Source of the DNA: Pseudoalteromonas sp. 0303
GTDB taxonomy: Bacteria; Pseudomonadota; Gammaproteobacteria; Enterobacterales; Alteromonadaceae
DNA length: 64,000 nucleotides
Direction: 5' to 3'
Assembly (NCBI RefSeq): GCF_013349995.1
Contig: NZ_JABVXF010000014.1
Coordinates: 43,656-107,655, forward strand
Within the stretch, counting starts at the first letter, position 1, and each line of letters begins with the position of its first letter. Position numbers and translations under genes: made by a program. Below the pieces are notes generated by a model that did not search any database, was not told the DNA's origin, and worked only from the letters and a program-made list of their open reading frames with translations. This document shows positions 18,608 to 27,601 of the stretch, piece by piece.

Positions 18608-19606
18608 ATGAACACACAGACAACTACAGAATTCGCTCCTATTCTTGTTGCCGATATCGGCGGCACTAACGCTCGTTTCGCTTTAATCACTGACTTTAAT
18701 GCACAAACTAACCAGTTTGTTATCGAGCACAATTTAACTTTTCCAAGTGCAGATTTTGGCTCTTTAGAAAGTGCGATTAACCAGTACTTCAGCCAGATTT
18801 CGTTTCTTAAGCCAAGCCGCGCATGTTTAGCGGTAGCAGGCCCGATTAAAGCAGGCCAAGTTCACTTAACAAACCTTGGCTGGCACTTTAACGTTGCAGA
18901 TTTAAAAGCAGAGTTTTCATTTGAGCAACTTGAAGTAATCAACGACTTTGCAGCATTTGCTTATGCGGCGCCTTATTTAGATGATTCGCAAAATATGGCT
19001 GTTAAAGCAGGCCAGGCTGATGAAAATGCGAATATCGCAGTTATGGGGCCAGGTACAGGTTTTGGTGCTGCGTGTTTAGTTCGTACATCACAAGGCAGTG
19101 CTGTACTTAGCTGCGAAGCAGGGCACATTACCCTTGCAGCAGTGACAGAGTTAGACCGCCAGTTAATCACTGAGCTTAAAAAGCAGTTAAATCATGTATC
19201 TGTTGAGACCGTGTTCTCGGGCCCAGGTATCGCGCATTTATACCGAGCTATGGCAGCGGTAAAAGGTGTTGAAGCAAAGAATCTAGATGCTGCACAAATT
19301 AGCGAGCTTGCAACCACTGGTCAGTGTGAAGTCTGTGATGCAACACTCAATCAATTTTGTGACTGGATTGGCAGCGTAGCAGGGGACTTAGCCCTGACAT
19401 TTGGCGCATTAGGTGGCGTATTTATTGGCGGTGGTATTTTACCTCGCATGCAACAACGTCTATTATCTAGTCGATTTGTTGAGCGTTTTGCAGACAAAGG
19501 CATTATGTCGCAATATACTTCACAGATCCCCGTTACGCTTGTAACACAAGACAACATTCCATTCATTGGTGCTGCTGCGTGTATACATGTTAAAAGTAAC
19601 GCGTAA
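18608..19606 (+). CDS. glk: Glucokinase
   Basis: This 332-residue cytoplasmic enzyme phosphorylates glucose with ATP to glucose 6-phosphate. It has the phosphate-1 loop ADIGGTNARF (about 15-24), the MGPGTGFGAACLV loop, the CEAGHITLA motif with the conserved Glu-His pair, and the late GGVFIGGGILPR adenosine loop. Its length matches the ~320-residue bacterial Glk family, so it is not a ROK protein. It would handle glucose released by the glucoamylase upstream. A LacI-family gene follows after 22 bases and is probably cotranscribed. The promoter carries a TGACACCGGTGTCA operator and the leader a terminator-like hairpin. Confidence 0.95.
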   Translation: MNTQTTTEFAPILVADIGGTNARFALITDFNAQTNQFVIEHNLTFPSADFGSLESAINQYFSQISFLKPSRACLAVAGPIKAGQVHLTNLGWHFNVADLKAEFSFEQLEVINDFAAFAYAAPYLDDSQNMAVKAGQADENANIAVMGPGTGFGAACLVRTSQGSAVLSCEAGHITLAAVTELDRQLITELKKQLNHVSVETVFSGPGIAHLYRAMAAVKGVEAKNLDAAQISELATTGQCEVCDATLNQFCDWIGSVAGDLALTFGALGGVFIGGGILPRMQQRLLSSRFVERFADKGIMSQYTSQIPVTLVTQDNIPFIGAAACIHVKSNA

Positions 19607-19628
19607 TTAGCAGTTGGATGTAGAGCGG

Positions 19629-20642
19629 ATGAAGAAAGTAACCATCAACAGTGTCGCCAGCTATGCCGGTGTATCGAAAAAAACAGTGTCTCGCGTGCTC
19701 AACAATGAGCCTAACGTGAGTGATGCAACGCGCGAAAAAGTACTCAAAGTATTTAAAGAGCTTGATTACACACCAAACCCAATCGCTCGTGGTTTGGCAC
19801 AAAACCGTAGTTTTATTATTGGTTGCTTGTACGACAATCCGAGTAAAAGCTATATTACCCGTGTGCAAACCGGTGCTTTAGCGGCATGTCATGAGCTTAA
19901 CTACAACTTATTGATCCACCCATGTGAATTACGCGGCGAAGAATTAATTAGTAACATTGAGCAATTAATTCAAACCTCACGTTTAGACGGCATTGTACTG
20001 ACCCCACCATTTTCTGATTTTCCTGAACTTGTAAGCTTTTTAAAGTCGAAAAAGATCCCGTATGCTCGCGTCGCATCTGCGGTACTTGAAGACGACTCTA
20101 TTTCGGTAAGAAGTAACGACGAGCAGGGGGCTTTTGAAATAACAGAGCATCTTATTAAGTTGGGTCATAAAGAAATTGCCTTCATTAAAGGTCACCCTGA
20201 TCACAGTGCGACAGAGCAGCGTTTTAAAGGTTATCGAAGAGCGCTTGCGTCAAATGGTATTGAGTTTGATGAACGCTTAGTTGAAGAAGGTAACTTCAGT
20301 TATCACTCTGGTGTTGATAGTGCCCGTACAATCTTAGATTTAAACCCTCGCCCAACAGCAGTATTTGCATCAAATGATTACATGGCAGCGGCGGTATTAA
20401 AGCTTGCTACGCAAATGCAGTTAAGAGTGCCAGATGATATTTCTATTGCTGGGTTTGATAACGCACCAATTGCACGTCATATCTGGCCAGGGTTAACGAC
20501 CATTGCACAACCAGTTGAAGAAATGACTCAGCAAGCAGTTAAGCAATTGATCACTCATATTGGTGATCCACAAGAGTCGCCTTATCAAGTAACCCTTGAA
20601 GCAAAACTCATTACTCGAGAGTCGACAGCAGCAATTAAATAA
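19629..20642 (+). CDS. LacI-family transcriptional regulator cotranscribed with glk
   Basis: This 337-residue regulator is read from ATG 19629; a TTG at 19614 would add five residues. The HTH is at about 3-50 (VTINSVASYAGVSKKTVSRV) with the hinge helix PNPIARGLAQNRS, then a ribose-binding-like effector domain with FASNDYMAAAVLK and ISIAGFDNAPIA. It lies between glk and edd-eda-gapA, and the palindrome TGACACCGGTGTCA occurs upstream of both transcripts. It is therefore probably the local repressor of glucose phosphorylation and the Entner-Doudoroff branch. The effector is unknown; a phosphorylated sugar or KDPG-like intermediate is only a guess. Confidence 0.85.
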   Translation: MKKVTINSVASYAGVSKKTVSRVLNNEPNVSDATREKVLKVFKELDYTPNPIARGLAQNRSFIIGCLYDNPSKSYITRVQTGALAACHELNYNLLIHPCELRGEELISNIEQLIQTSRLDGIVLTPPFSDFPELVSFLKSKKIPYARVASAVLEDDSISVRSNDEQGAFEITEHLIKLGHKEIAFIKGHPDHSATEQRFKGYRRALASNGIEFDERLVEEGNFSYHSGVDSARTILDLNPRPTAVFASNDYMAAAVLKLATQMQLRVPDDISIAGFDNAPIARHIWPGLTTIAQPVEEMTQQAVKQLITHIGDPQESPYQVTLEAKLITRESTAAIK

Positions 20643-20665
20643 ATTTCATCTTGTTTTTTCACAGT

Positions 20666-20706
20666 AGCCCGAGAATGAGTGACGCGTTTTCGGGCTTTTT
20701 TATTTA
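20666..20706 (+). terminator. Rho-independent terminator after the glk-linked lacI gene
   Basis: AGCCCGA (20666-20672) pairs with TCGGGCT (20690-20696), followed by a T-rich run (TTTTTTATTT). It separates the glk transcript from edd. Confidence 0.85.
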
Positions 20707-20890
20707 GGACTTAAAAATTTCATAAAAACGTTATAAGTAGTTGTTTTTAAGTAAAACAAACCTCAAAGCTTGTCTTGTCTATAGGCCTTTGATAGTGGTA
20801 CTTCACATGAATTCTACTCATATTCTACTAAAATTAAATTGTTCATTATTTGGTCATTTAAAAAAATTAAACTAAATTTAACAGATAAGG

Positions 20891-20938
20891 TTGACACCGG
20901 TGTCACAGTCATGAGTTAATACAGTGACACCGGTGTCA
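20891..20938 (+). promoter_or_regulatory. edd promoter with two LacI-type operators
   Basis: A consensus -35, TTGACA (20891-20896), is followed 18 bases later by GTTAAT (20915-20920). The palindrome TGACACCGGTGTCA occurs at 20892-20905, over the -35, and at 20925-20938, over the expected start point. The centres are 33 bases apart, about three helical turns, so both dimers would bind the same face and could cooperate. An identical site lies in the glk promoter. Repression by the glk-linked LacI protein is inferred. Confidence 0.75.
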
Positions 20939-20993
20939 GGTTGGTTGTGAGAGACAGCCTGTCAGCGTACCTTTGAACGGGTAAATCAAAGTT

Positions 20994-21037
20994 GCTCAGT
21001 ACAATTATTTTCGTGGAGTCTGTAATTGTTACTGAGC
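20994..21037 (+). promoter_or_regulatory. Long hairpin in the edd leader
   Basis: GCTCAGTACAATTA (20994-21007) pairs with TAATTGTTACTGAGC (21023-21037), leaving a one-base bulge and a 15-base loop. The loop contains GTGGAG, a Shine-Dalgarno-like sequence seven bases before a TTG at 21026. No T-run follows, so it does not look like a terminator. It could act in translation initiation or RNA stability. Confidence 0.5.
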
Positions 21038-21073
21038 CTTTATCCTCTAACTATAGAGATGAGTCGAATTTAT

Positions 21074-22924
21074 ATGTTGCATCCTCGTATTCAAGAAGTC
21101 ACCGAACGCGTTATCGAACGCAGTAAAGAGACCCGCCAAGCTTATTTAGAGCGAATCGCGCACGCAAAAAAACAAACAAGAGTTCGTGCTGGTTTAGGCT
21201 GTGGTAATATTGCACACGTTATGGCTGCTTGTAGCAGCGATGACAAAGCTCGTTTAAAATCAGACGAGCAACCAAATCTAGCTATCATCAACGCTTATAA
21301 CGATATGCTTTCTGCGCATGTTCCTTACAAAGACTATCCAGAAATCATCAAAAGCCTTGCCACTAAGTTTGATGCTACAGCACAGGTTGCTGGTGGTGTA
21401 CCTGCTATGTGTGACGGTGTTACACAAGGCCGTGATGGCATGGAGCTTTCATTGTTCTCGCGTGACGTGATTGCAATGTCTACTGCGGTTTCTTTATCGC
21501 ATGACGTGTTCGACGGTGTTTTCTGTTTAGGTGTATGTGACAAGATTGTCCCTGGACTTTTAATTGGTGCCTTATCATTTGGTCATTTACCAACGTATTT
21601 CTTACCAGCCGGTCCAATGCAATCGGGTATCCCGAATAAAGAAAAAGCACGTGTTCGTCAAAAATTTGCACAAGGCTTAGTAAGCCGCGAAGAGCTTTTA
21701 GAAGCAGAAAGCGCATCGTATCACAGTGCCGGTACTTGTACTTTCTACGGTACCGCAAACTCGAATCAAATGTTAATGGAAATCATGGGCCTACATTTAC
21801 CAGGTAGCTCTTTCATTAACCCTTACACAGAACTACGTGATGGCTTAACAGGTCATGCTGTGGAAACCATGTTAAAGCAGCTAATCGAAACAAAAGATGC
21901 TAACTGCCTTGCAGACGTAGTAAGTGAAAAAACAATTATTAATGGTTTAGTTGGCTTGTTATCAACAGGCGGCTCAACAAACCACGCAATCCACCTAGTA
22001 GCTATCGCCAAAGCAGCGGGTGTAATCCTTACGTGGAAAGACATGGCTGACTTATCAGAAGTTGTGCCACTTCTTACACGTATCTACCCGAACGGCTCAG
22101 CAGATGTGAACCACTTCCAAGCAGCCGGCGGTATGGGCTTCTTAATGAAGCAACTACTTAGCAAAGGTTACTTACATAACGACGTGAAAACGATTGTGGG
22201 TGATGGCTTAGAAGCATACACCACAGAGCCAATGCTAGATAAAGATTCATCAGTGATCATGACTAACAGCACTGGCCCAAGCAAAGTTAAATGGGTAGCG
22301 TGTCCAGAAAAATCACACGATGAAGAAGTGTTACGTCCGATTGATAACCCGTTTAGCAAGCAGGGTGGTTTACAGCTTCTTACAGGTAACCTTGGTAAAG
22401 CTGTTATTAAAGTATCGGCAGTGGCTGAGTCACACCAAGTTGTTTCTGCGCCAGCTAAAGTATTTAGCTCCCAAGGAGAGTTACAAGAAGCGTATAGCCG
22501 TGGTGAATTAAACACAGACTTTATTGCTGTAATTAAAGAGCAAGGTCCAAAAGCGAAAGGCATGCCTGAGCTTCACAAATTAACGCCAGTAATGGCAACA
22601 CTACAAGACCAAGGCTACAAAGTGGCGATTGTGACTGACGGCCGTATGTCGGGTGCATCAGGTAAAGTTCCTGCTGCAATCCACTTAGCACCAGAAGCGG
22701 TTGAAGGTGGTGTAATCGCAAAAATTCACGAAGGTGATTTAGTGACGCTTGATGCACCAGCGGGTGTATTGAAAGTACACGTAAGCGATGAAGAATTAGC
22801 AAAACGTGAATTACAACTTAGCCAACCAAGCCAAACATATGGTACAGGCCGAGAGTTATTCGCAGGTTTCAGAAATATAGTAAGTAGTGCAGACCTAGGC
22901 GCAAGTGCCTTTGGTTTAGAATAA
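21074..22924 (+). CDS. edd: Phosphogluconate dehydratase (Entner-Doudoroff)
   Basis: This enzyme of 616 residues (from ATG 21074) dehydrates 6-phosphogluconate to KDPG in the cytoplasm. It belongs to the IlvD/Edd family and has [4Fe-4S] cluster cysteines in [16 protein letters not shown] and [16 protein letters not shown], and the C-terminal [18 protein letters not shown] motif. The start is uncertain: [17 protein letters not shown] matches the usual N-terminus but has no clear ribosome-binding site. ATG 21059, or TTG 21026 with GTGGAG upstream, would give longer forms of 621 or 632 residues. It heads an edd-eda-gapA operon under two LacI-type operators. Confidence 0.95.
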   Translation: MLHPRIQEVTERVIERSKETRQAYLERIAHAKKQTRVRAGLGCGNIAHVMAACSSDDKARLKSDEQPNLAIINAYNDMLSAHVPYKDYPEIIKSLATKFDATAQVAGGVPAMCDGVTQGRDGMELSLFSRDVIAMSTAVSLSHDVFDGVFCLGVCDKIVPGLLIGALSFGHLPTYFLPAGPMQSGIPNKEKARVRQKFAQGLVSREELLEAESASYHSAGTCTFYGTANSNQMLMEIMGLHLPGSSFINPYTELRDGLTGHAVETMLKQLIETKDANCLADVVSEKTIINGLVGLLSTGGSTNHAIHLVAIAKAAGVILTWKDMADLSEVVPLLTRIYPNGSADVNHFQAAGGMGFLMKQLLSKGYLHNDVKTIVGDGLEAYTTEPMLDKDSSVIMTNSTGPSKVKWVACPEKSHDEEVLRPIDNPFSKQGGLQLLTGNLGKAVIKVSAVAESHQVVSAPAKVFSSQGELQEAYSRGELNTDFIAVIKEQGPKAKGMPELHKLTPVMATLQDQGYKVAIVTDGRMSGASGKVPAAIHLAPEAVEGGVIAKIHEGDLVTLDAPAGVLKVHVSDEELAKRELQLSQPSQTYGTGRELFAGFRNIVSSADLGASAFGLE

Positions 22925-22958
22925 TAATACGCCGTTACTGGGCTATGAGGAACAAACA

Positions 22959-23579
22959 ATGAGCATTGAGAAAATTTTATCATCGGCACCTGTGGTACCG
23001 GTTGTTGTTATCGAAAAACTTGAAGATGCAGCACCCCTTGCACGTGCGCTTTATAACGGTGGCTTAAAAGCACTAGAAATTACTTTACGTACGCCGATTG
23101 CGGCAGAAGCTGTAAAGCTAATGAAAGAAGCCGTACCAGAAGCATACGTTGGCACAGGTACCGTGGTTGATAAAGCGACATTTAATGCATCTGTTGAAGC
23201 CGGTGCTGACTTCATGGTTAGCCCAGGTGTAAACGACGAATTATTAGCACTGGCTAAAGAAACTGATATTCCATTTTTACCAGGTTCAGCAACACCAAGT
23301 GAAGTAATGAAATTAGCAAGCCATGGCTTTAAGTTCTTAAAGTTTTTCCCTGCAGAAGCAGCAGGTGGCACTGCAATGCTGAAATCAATTGGTGGCCCTT
23401 TACCACAAGTAACTTTTTGCCCTACCGGCGGAATTAGCCTTGAAACAGCACCGAACTACCTGGCACTTAAAAACGTAATCTGTGTAGGTGGTACTTGGAT
23501 GCTAGATAAACAACTTATTGAAAACAAAGACTGGCAAGCCATTGAAGCGCTTGCTCGCCAAGCAAGTGAAGTAAAATAA
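22959..23579 (+). CDS. eda: KDPG aldolase (2-keto-3-deoxy-6-phosphogluconate aldolase)
   Basis: This 206-residue class I aldolase splits KDPG into pyruvate and glyceraldehyde 3-phosphate. E40 in LKALEITLRT and the Schiff-base lysine K128 in FLKFFPAEAAGG are both present, as is the phosphate-binding CPTGGI loop. A GAGGAA ribosome-binding site precedes the ATG. It lies 34 bases after edd and 18 bases before gapA, so one transcript should make the whole lower entry to glycolysis. Confidence 0.96.
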   Translation: MSIEKILSSAPVVPVVVIEKLEDAAPLARALYNGGLKALEITLRTPIAAEAVKLMKEAVPEAYVGTGTVVDKATFNASVEAGADFMVSPGVNDELLALAKETDIPFLPGSATPSEVMKLASHGFKFLKFFPAEAAGGTAMLKSIGGPLPQVTFCPTGGISLETAPNYLALKNVICVGGTWMLDKQLIENKDWQAIEALARQASEVK

Positions 23580-23597
23580 TTAACGGGAGATATTAGA

Positions 23598-24602
23598 ATG
23601 ATTAATGTTGCAATTAATGGCTATGGACGTATCGGTCGTAACGTATTACGTGCCCTTTATGAGTCAGCTCAAAACAACGAAATCAAAATCGTTGCAATCA
23701 ACGATTTAGCACCAGCAAATGTTAACGCGCATTTAACTCAATTTGACTCAGTACACGGTCAATTTTCTCAAAAAGTAACACTTGCTGAAAACACCATGCT
23801 AATTGGTAATGATGAAATTACCCTTACACAAGAGCGTGATCCAGCAAACCTTCCTTGGAAAGCTCTAAACGTAGATATCGTTTTAGAATGTACTGGTTTA
23901 TTCACTTCACGTGACGCAGCGGCTAAACACATTGAAGCGGGTGCTAAAAAAGTAATCGTTTCTGCACCAGGCACGGACATGGATGCAACAGTTGTTCATG
24001 GTGTTAACAGCGAAGTATTAAACGCTGACAGTAACATCATTTCAAATGCATCGTGTACAACAAACTGTTTAGCGCCAATTGCAAAAGCAATCAACGACAC
24101 AGTAGGTATCGAGCAAGGTAGCATGACAACAATTCATGCTTACACAAACGATCAAAACTTATCTGACGTTTATCACCCAGACTTATACCGTGCACGTAGT
24201 GCAACTCAGTCAATGATCCCAACGAAAACAGGCGCAGCTAAAGCGGTTGGCCTAGTGCTTCCTGAACTTGCGGGTAAACTTGACGGCATGGCAGTACGTG
24301 TACCAACAATCAACGTTTCTTTAGTAGACTTAACGTTTGTTGCTAAGCGTGAAACAACTGCAGCAGAAATTAATGAAGTCGTTAAAGCTGCATCAGAAGG
24401 TGCAATGCAAGGTATTCTTGAATACAACGAACTACCGCTTGTTTCTATCGACTTTAACCACAATCCTGCGTCTTCAATCTTCGATTCTACCCAAACTAAA
24501 GTAGATGGTAAGCTTGTTAAAGTGATGGCTTGGTACGATAACGAGTGGGGTTTCTCAAACCGCATGTTAGACCAAGTTAAAGCGCTAGGTCAGTTCTTAT
24601 AA
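23598..24602 (+). CDS. gapA: Type I glyceraldehyde-3-phosphate dehydrogenase
   Basis: This 334-residue enzyme oxidises the glyceraldehyde 3-phosphate made by KDPG aldolase. It has the Rossmann start [15 protein letters not shown] (7-20), D36 in INDLAP indicating NAD preference, the active-site cysteine C153 in SNASCTTNC, the TIHAYTNDQ histidine and the C-terminal [19 protein letters not shown] precedes the start. The position in the edd-eda operon matches its metabolic role. The genome may carry other gap paralogues; that cannot be seen here. Confidence 0.95.
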   Translation: MINVAINGYGRIGRNVLRALYESAQNNEIKIVAINDLAPANVNAHLTQFDSVHGQFSQKVTLAENTMLIGNDEITLTQERDPANLPWKALNVDIVLECTGLFTSRDAAAKHIEAGAKKVIVSAPGTDMDATVVHGVNSEVLNADSNIISNASCTTNCLAPIAKAINDTVGIEQGSMTTIHAYTNDQNLSDVYHPDLYRARSATQSMIPTKTGAAKAVGLVLPELAGKLDGMAVRVPTINVSLVDLTFVAKRETTAAEINEVVKAASEGAMQGILEYNELPLVSIDFNHNPASSIFDSTQTKVDGKLVKVMAWYDNEWGFSNRMLDQVKALGQFL

Positions 24603-24634
24603 TAGAACAGTAAAAGTTTAAGCTTTATCCAACA

Positions 24635-24659
24635 AAGCCACGTTTATCGTGGCTTTTTT
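24635..24659 (+). terminator. Rho-independent terminator of the edd-eda-gapA operon
   Basis: AAGCCACG (24635-24642) pairs with CGTGGCTT (24648-24655), followed by a run of T residues. It stands 32 bases after the gapA stop codon. Confidence 0.9.
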
Positions 24660-24724
24660 GGTTTTTGCTGGATAAAAGCATTTATTCACAGTATCTTGTC
24701 TTTAAATATTTTTAGGGACAGATG

Positions 24725-25069
24725 ATGAATAAATTTTTAATACCTTTATGCCTCTTGTTAGTGTCTTGCTCATCAACACAAGATAAAAACCTACCCGATT
24801 TTAATATTCCCAAAGATGTGATAACAAAAGCAAAAGACGACTTCAGACGATCTGATGATAAAATTTTATTTATGATGATGGTTAATCAAGCGGGTGATGT
24901 AGTCAAAGTCAGTGTATTGGATAATAAGCTGCAAAATAAGCAATTCTTAAATATGTTTAAAAAGAATATGTATAACCTTAAATATCCAAAAGCTCAGCAA
25001 GGGGACCCTGAATTTAGAGAATTCATTTTACCATTTGGTGTAAAAACTGAAGTAGAATTCTATGGTTAA
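24725..25069 (+). CDS. Small lipoprotein with a TonB C-terminal-like fold
   Basis: This 114-residue protein starts at ATG 24725, six bases after AGGGA; the adjacent ATG at 24722 is too close. The lipobox LLVSC places the lipidated cysteine near residue 15. The remainder (ILFMMMVNQAGDVVKVSVLDN, then FREFILPFGV) has the beta-alpha-beta pattern of the TonB C-terminal domain, in which a Gly-Asp turn separates two strands. No transmembrane anchor or proline-rich spacer exists, so it is not an energy-transducing TonB. The function is unknown. The next gene starts 20 bases downstream and is probably cotranscribed. Confidence 0.65.
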   Translation: MNKFLIPLCLLLVSCSSTQDKNLPDFNIPKDVITKAKDDFRRSDDKILFMMMVNQAGDVVKVSVLDNKLQNKQFLNMFKKNMYNLKYPKAQQGDPEFREFILPFGVKTEVEFYG

Positions 25070-25089
25070 TCCCAGTTTATGAGGAAATA

Positions 25090-25533
25090 ATGAAAAAAAT
25101 CTTATTAACTACTTCACTCTTTGTAATGTCGTTACTGCCTAGTTATGCTTCAGCATCAGAAGAAGCTCAGCAACTTGCAGTGTGTTTAACTGATTCACTA
25201 AATGGTAAAGAACGGAAAAATCTCGCTAAGTGGATTTATCTGGGTATGTCGACGCATAGTATAATTAAGCCTTTCGCGAACGTTACAGAGCAAGATATGG
25301 ATGACACTAATCGCTATGTTGGTGCGTTAGTTACGCGTTTATTAACTGAAGACTGTCCAAAGCAAGCTAAGGCGGCGATAGAAGTCGGCGGTCAGGGAGC
25401 AATGGAAAACGCATTCGGTATTGTCGGTGAAGTTGCAATGCAAGAGTTAATGGCTGAGCCAAGTGTGGGTAATGCTTTAGGTGCATTTGATAAATACCTT
25501 GATCAAGATAAGTTTGATAAAGCATTTCAGTAG
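25090..25533 (+). CDS. Periplasmic protein of unknown function
   Basis: This 147-residue protein has a clear signal peptide (cleavage near SYASA-S, residue 22). The mature part is mostly helical and has two cysteines (CLTDSL and EDCPKQ) that could form one disulfide. I do not recognise a named family. GAGGAA lies five bases before the ATG. It follows the TonB-C-like lipoprotein closely, so the pair may act together in the envelope. It is the last ordinary gene before the AT-rich island. Confidence 0.65.
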   Translation: MKKILLTTSLFVMSLLPSYASASEEAQQLAVCLTDSLNGKERKNLAKWIYLGMSTHSIIKPFANVTEQDMDDTNRYVGALVTRLLTEDCPKQAKAAIEVGGQGAMENAFGIVGEVAMQELMAEPSVGNALGAFDKYLDQDKFDKAFQ

Positions 25534-25680
25534 TACTAATAAAATTGCATACGAACATATCAGATTCAAAAGGTTGCAATTCTTCAAATGGTAGAATTAT
25601 CCTTTTGAATATCGAAGGTAACGAACTTTTGTATTCGTTACTTTAGTTTGCTCTAGCAATTTTGCAAAAAATATTATTTT

Positions 25681-26388
25681 TCAGGTTTTTCTACATGTGA
25701 ATAGACAGTATCGAGGGAATTCCCATCTTGCACCATATTTCTCTTGTATATCATCATTAGGATAAATCTCATCAAATCTTTCAATTATAAAACCTGACTC
25801 AATCAATTTGTTAAAGTAGTCCGACAAAGGTCTGTGGTGATATGGAACATCATAAATTGTATTTTCTTGATCTTTAGTAATTTTAAAAGAAACATTTTTT
25901 GTAATTGGAGTTATGTAATTATATTCATTTCCAAAAAAACCTTTATATGAATTATAAAAGCAAGGGTGTGGAATCGAAAAAATAAAACTAGCACCTTTTT
26001 TTAAGTGGACTTTTATTGATTCAAAGAAACTAAAAATATCATCAACCACGTGTGCAACAAGATGAGAAAATGCAAGCTCATAAACCTTATCTCTTTTCAA
26101 GTCAAAGGAAGTACAGTTAAAAAGCCTTATATTTGTATCTGATAAGACATCCTTTGCTACATTATACATTCCTAATGATGGTTCAATTGCTGTTACACTC
26201 AGGCCTATAGTGAATAATTCTTTAGATAGATGACCAGTCCCAGCTCCGACTTCTAGGATCTCAGCTGGTGAAAGCATTTTAATTTGATTTATTAGGAGAG
26301 GCTTAAATACTTCATTGAAAGTTAAATCTAATCCAGATTCAATCTGTTCTTTTCGTATTTGTGCAGAATTACACCATCTATGAGGCAT
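25681..26388 (-). CDS. SAM-dependent methyltransferase (class I)
   Basis: This 235-residue protein has the Rossmann-type SAM-binding motif I EILEVGAGTGHLSKELF (about 44-60), an acidic motif II (VTAIEPSLGMY) and a later motif around FSIPHPCFYN. It resembles methyltransferase domain 11/25 enzymes acting on small molecules, with no DNA methylase NPPY motif. The start overlaps the preceding two-TM gene by eleven bases and has AAGGAG upstream, so translation is coupled. Codon usage and base content are AT-rich compared with neighbours, suggesting horizontal transfer. The substrate is unknown. Confidence 0.8.
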   Translation of the reverse strand: MPHRWCNSAQIRKEQIESGLDLTFNEVFKPLLINQIKMLSPAEILEVGAGTGHLSKELFTIGLSVTAIEPSLGMYNVAKDVLSDTNIRLFNCTSFDLKRDKVYELAFSHLVAHVVDDIFSFFESIKVHLKKGASFIFSIPHPCFYNSYKGFFGNEYNYITPITKNVSFKITKDQENTIYDVPYHHRPLSDYFNKLIESGFIIERFDEIYPNDDIQEKYGARWEFPRYCLFTCRKT

Positions 26389-27016
26389 GTGATAACTCCT
26401 TTGACTTTCTTATTATATCTTTTGCCATCGCTATAATTTGAGGGCCAGAGTTATTGTCAAAAATTGTAATTTCATGATCCGGATGAACACCTCGTGCTAT
26501 TGCTAATTTTTCAGCCCCACTGCGTTCCCCATTAACTAAAGTAAATCTAGCTTCTGGAGAAAACTTTTCATTTGTGACAATAAAAGTAGCTCCCTTTAAA
26601 TTATCTACTAGAGGTGTATTAACTTCCTTGGGCGTGATGATTTCAATTCTAATACCATTATCGATTTTCTCTTGGAGAATCTTTAATAATTTCTGATCTC
26701 CCGCCAACCAAGATACTCTATTACTGACTATCGTAGCGCTTGTTCCAGTTGATATAAAGCTCTCCATAAATTTAATAGTGTCATTTGGCTCTTTATCTAT
26801 TTGGCTGTCAGGAAGGTATTTAAGACCTTTCTTTGCTAGAACCAATACTACCGCTACTATTTCTAAGATTACAGAACCTATTAAAAGTTCGAGATGAGGC
26901 AATTCATTCTGGTTAGAAAAAAACCATACATATGCTATACCAATAATAGCCATTAGAGCTGTAAGACCAGTAATAGTCAAAAATAAATAAAGAGTTCTCC
27001 TTACTAGAGCCTGCAT
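26378..27016 (-). CDS. Two-TM membrane protein with a cytoplasmic PLD-like domain
   Basis: This 212-residue protein has two hydrophobic helices (about 10-34 and 44-62) and a soluble domain (about 75-212). The soluble part alternates strands and helices (ATIVSNRVSWL, IRIEIITPKE, ATFIVTNEK, ITIFDNNSGPQIIAMAKDII) and looks like half of a phospholipase-D fold. The catalytic HxK is absent: only HPDHEITIFDNN is seen. It may be a degenerate sensor or binding domain. AGGAG precedes the start. It is the middle gene of the island operon. I do not recognise a named family; the fold guess is tentative. Confidence 0.55.
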   Translation of the reverse strand: MQALVRRTLYLFLTITGLTALMAIIGIAYVWFFSNQNELPHLELLIGSVILEIVAVVLVLAKKGLKYLPDSQIDKEPNDTIKFMESFISTGTSATIVSNRVSWLAGDQKLLKILQEKIDNGIRIEIITPKEVNTPLVDNLKGATFIVTNEKFSPEARFTLVNGERSGAEKLAIARGVHPDHEITIFDNNSGPQIIAMAKDIIRKSKELSHAS

Positions 27017-27034
27017 TAACTTTTCTCCTAAGTA

Positions 27035-27601
27035 TTAGTATTTATAACCAAAATGTTCTATATCTTTCTCATAGGCAACTTCAATAAGCTTTTTACTAAA
27101 AGGTGTATAATACTTTCTATAATTTTGATGAGTTGACCTGTTTGTATGTGGTAATTTTGCATTAACCCCAATTTTATTGCATACGATACGAAAGTCTTCA
27201 TTTAATTTTTCAAATTTTCCTACAAAATTAACTGCAATCTTTTCAGAAGAATCACAAATCATATTAAATTGTAAAATTCTTTCCTCAGATACTCTCCATT
27301 CTATATATTCATCAAAGCACTCAAATTTTGACATCCAATCATATGCATAATGTTCTGGTCTTTGACGAATATAAAAGTAGTTTGACACCTGAATATCCCA
27401 AGGGTTACGTACAAACGAAAAGCTAAAGTACTTACTAAAATTCTCATTCCCGATGTAATTGATTATTTCTTTCAGCGATGCATGCTTTGGGATTTGGGTT
27501 TTATCATTGTTAGTGTAATTGGAAAGTGATTTTCGAACACTTGTACCACCCGCTTTCCAAATGTGAACAAAAATAAACTTGTGAGTATTAGATATAAGCA
27601 T
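27035..27601 (-). CDS. Sulfotransferase family protein
   Basis: This 188-residue protein has the 5'-phosphosulfate-binding loop FVHIWKAGGTSVRKSL (about 11-26) and a 3'-phosphate-binding segment FSFVRNPWDIQVSNY. Both are hallmarks of PAPS-dependent sulfotransferase family 2 (carbohydrate type). It is shorter than usual (about 230-300 residues) but has both cofactor sites, so it may be active. AGAGGGA precedes the ATG. It is the first gene of a three-gene AT-rich operon. The acceptor is unknown; capsule or cell-surface glycan is the family norm, yet no glycan biosynthesis genes flank it. Confidence 0.8.
   Translation of the reverse strand: MLISNTHKFIFVHIWKAGGTSVRKSLSNYTNNDKTQIPKHASLKEIINYIGNENFSKYFSFSFVRNPWDIQVSNYFYIRQRPEHYAYDWMSKFECFDEYIEWRVSEERILQFNMICDSSEKIAVNFVGKFEKLNEDFRIVCNKIGVNAKLPHTNRSTHQNYRKYYTPFSKKLIEVAYEKDIEHFGYKY

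Larger units (their letters stand above)
20643..21073. other. Intergenic regulatory region upstream of edd
   Basis: This 431-base region holds a terminator for the glk-lacI transcript (20666-20706) and an AT-rich stretch to 20880 in which I see nothing. Two LacI-type operators at 20892-20905 and 20925-20938 lie on a good promoter. A leader of about 145 bases follows, with a long hairpin at 20994-21037. Confidence 0.7.

Noticed and set aside
21020..21034. TGTAATTGTTACTG as a HexR (RpiR-family) site upstream of edd
   Set aside because: Only part of the HexR consensus (TGTAAT...ATTACA) is matched, and the bases form one arm of a strong hairpin in the leader. The LacI-type palindromes on the promoter explain regulation better.
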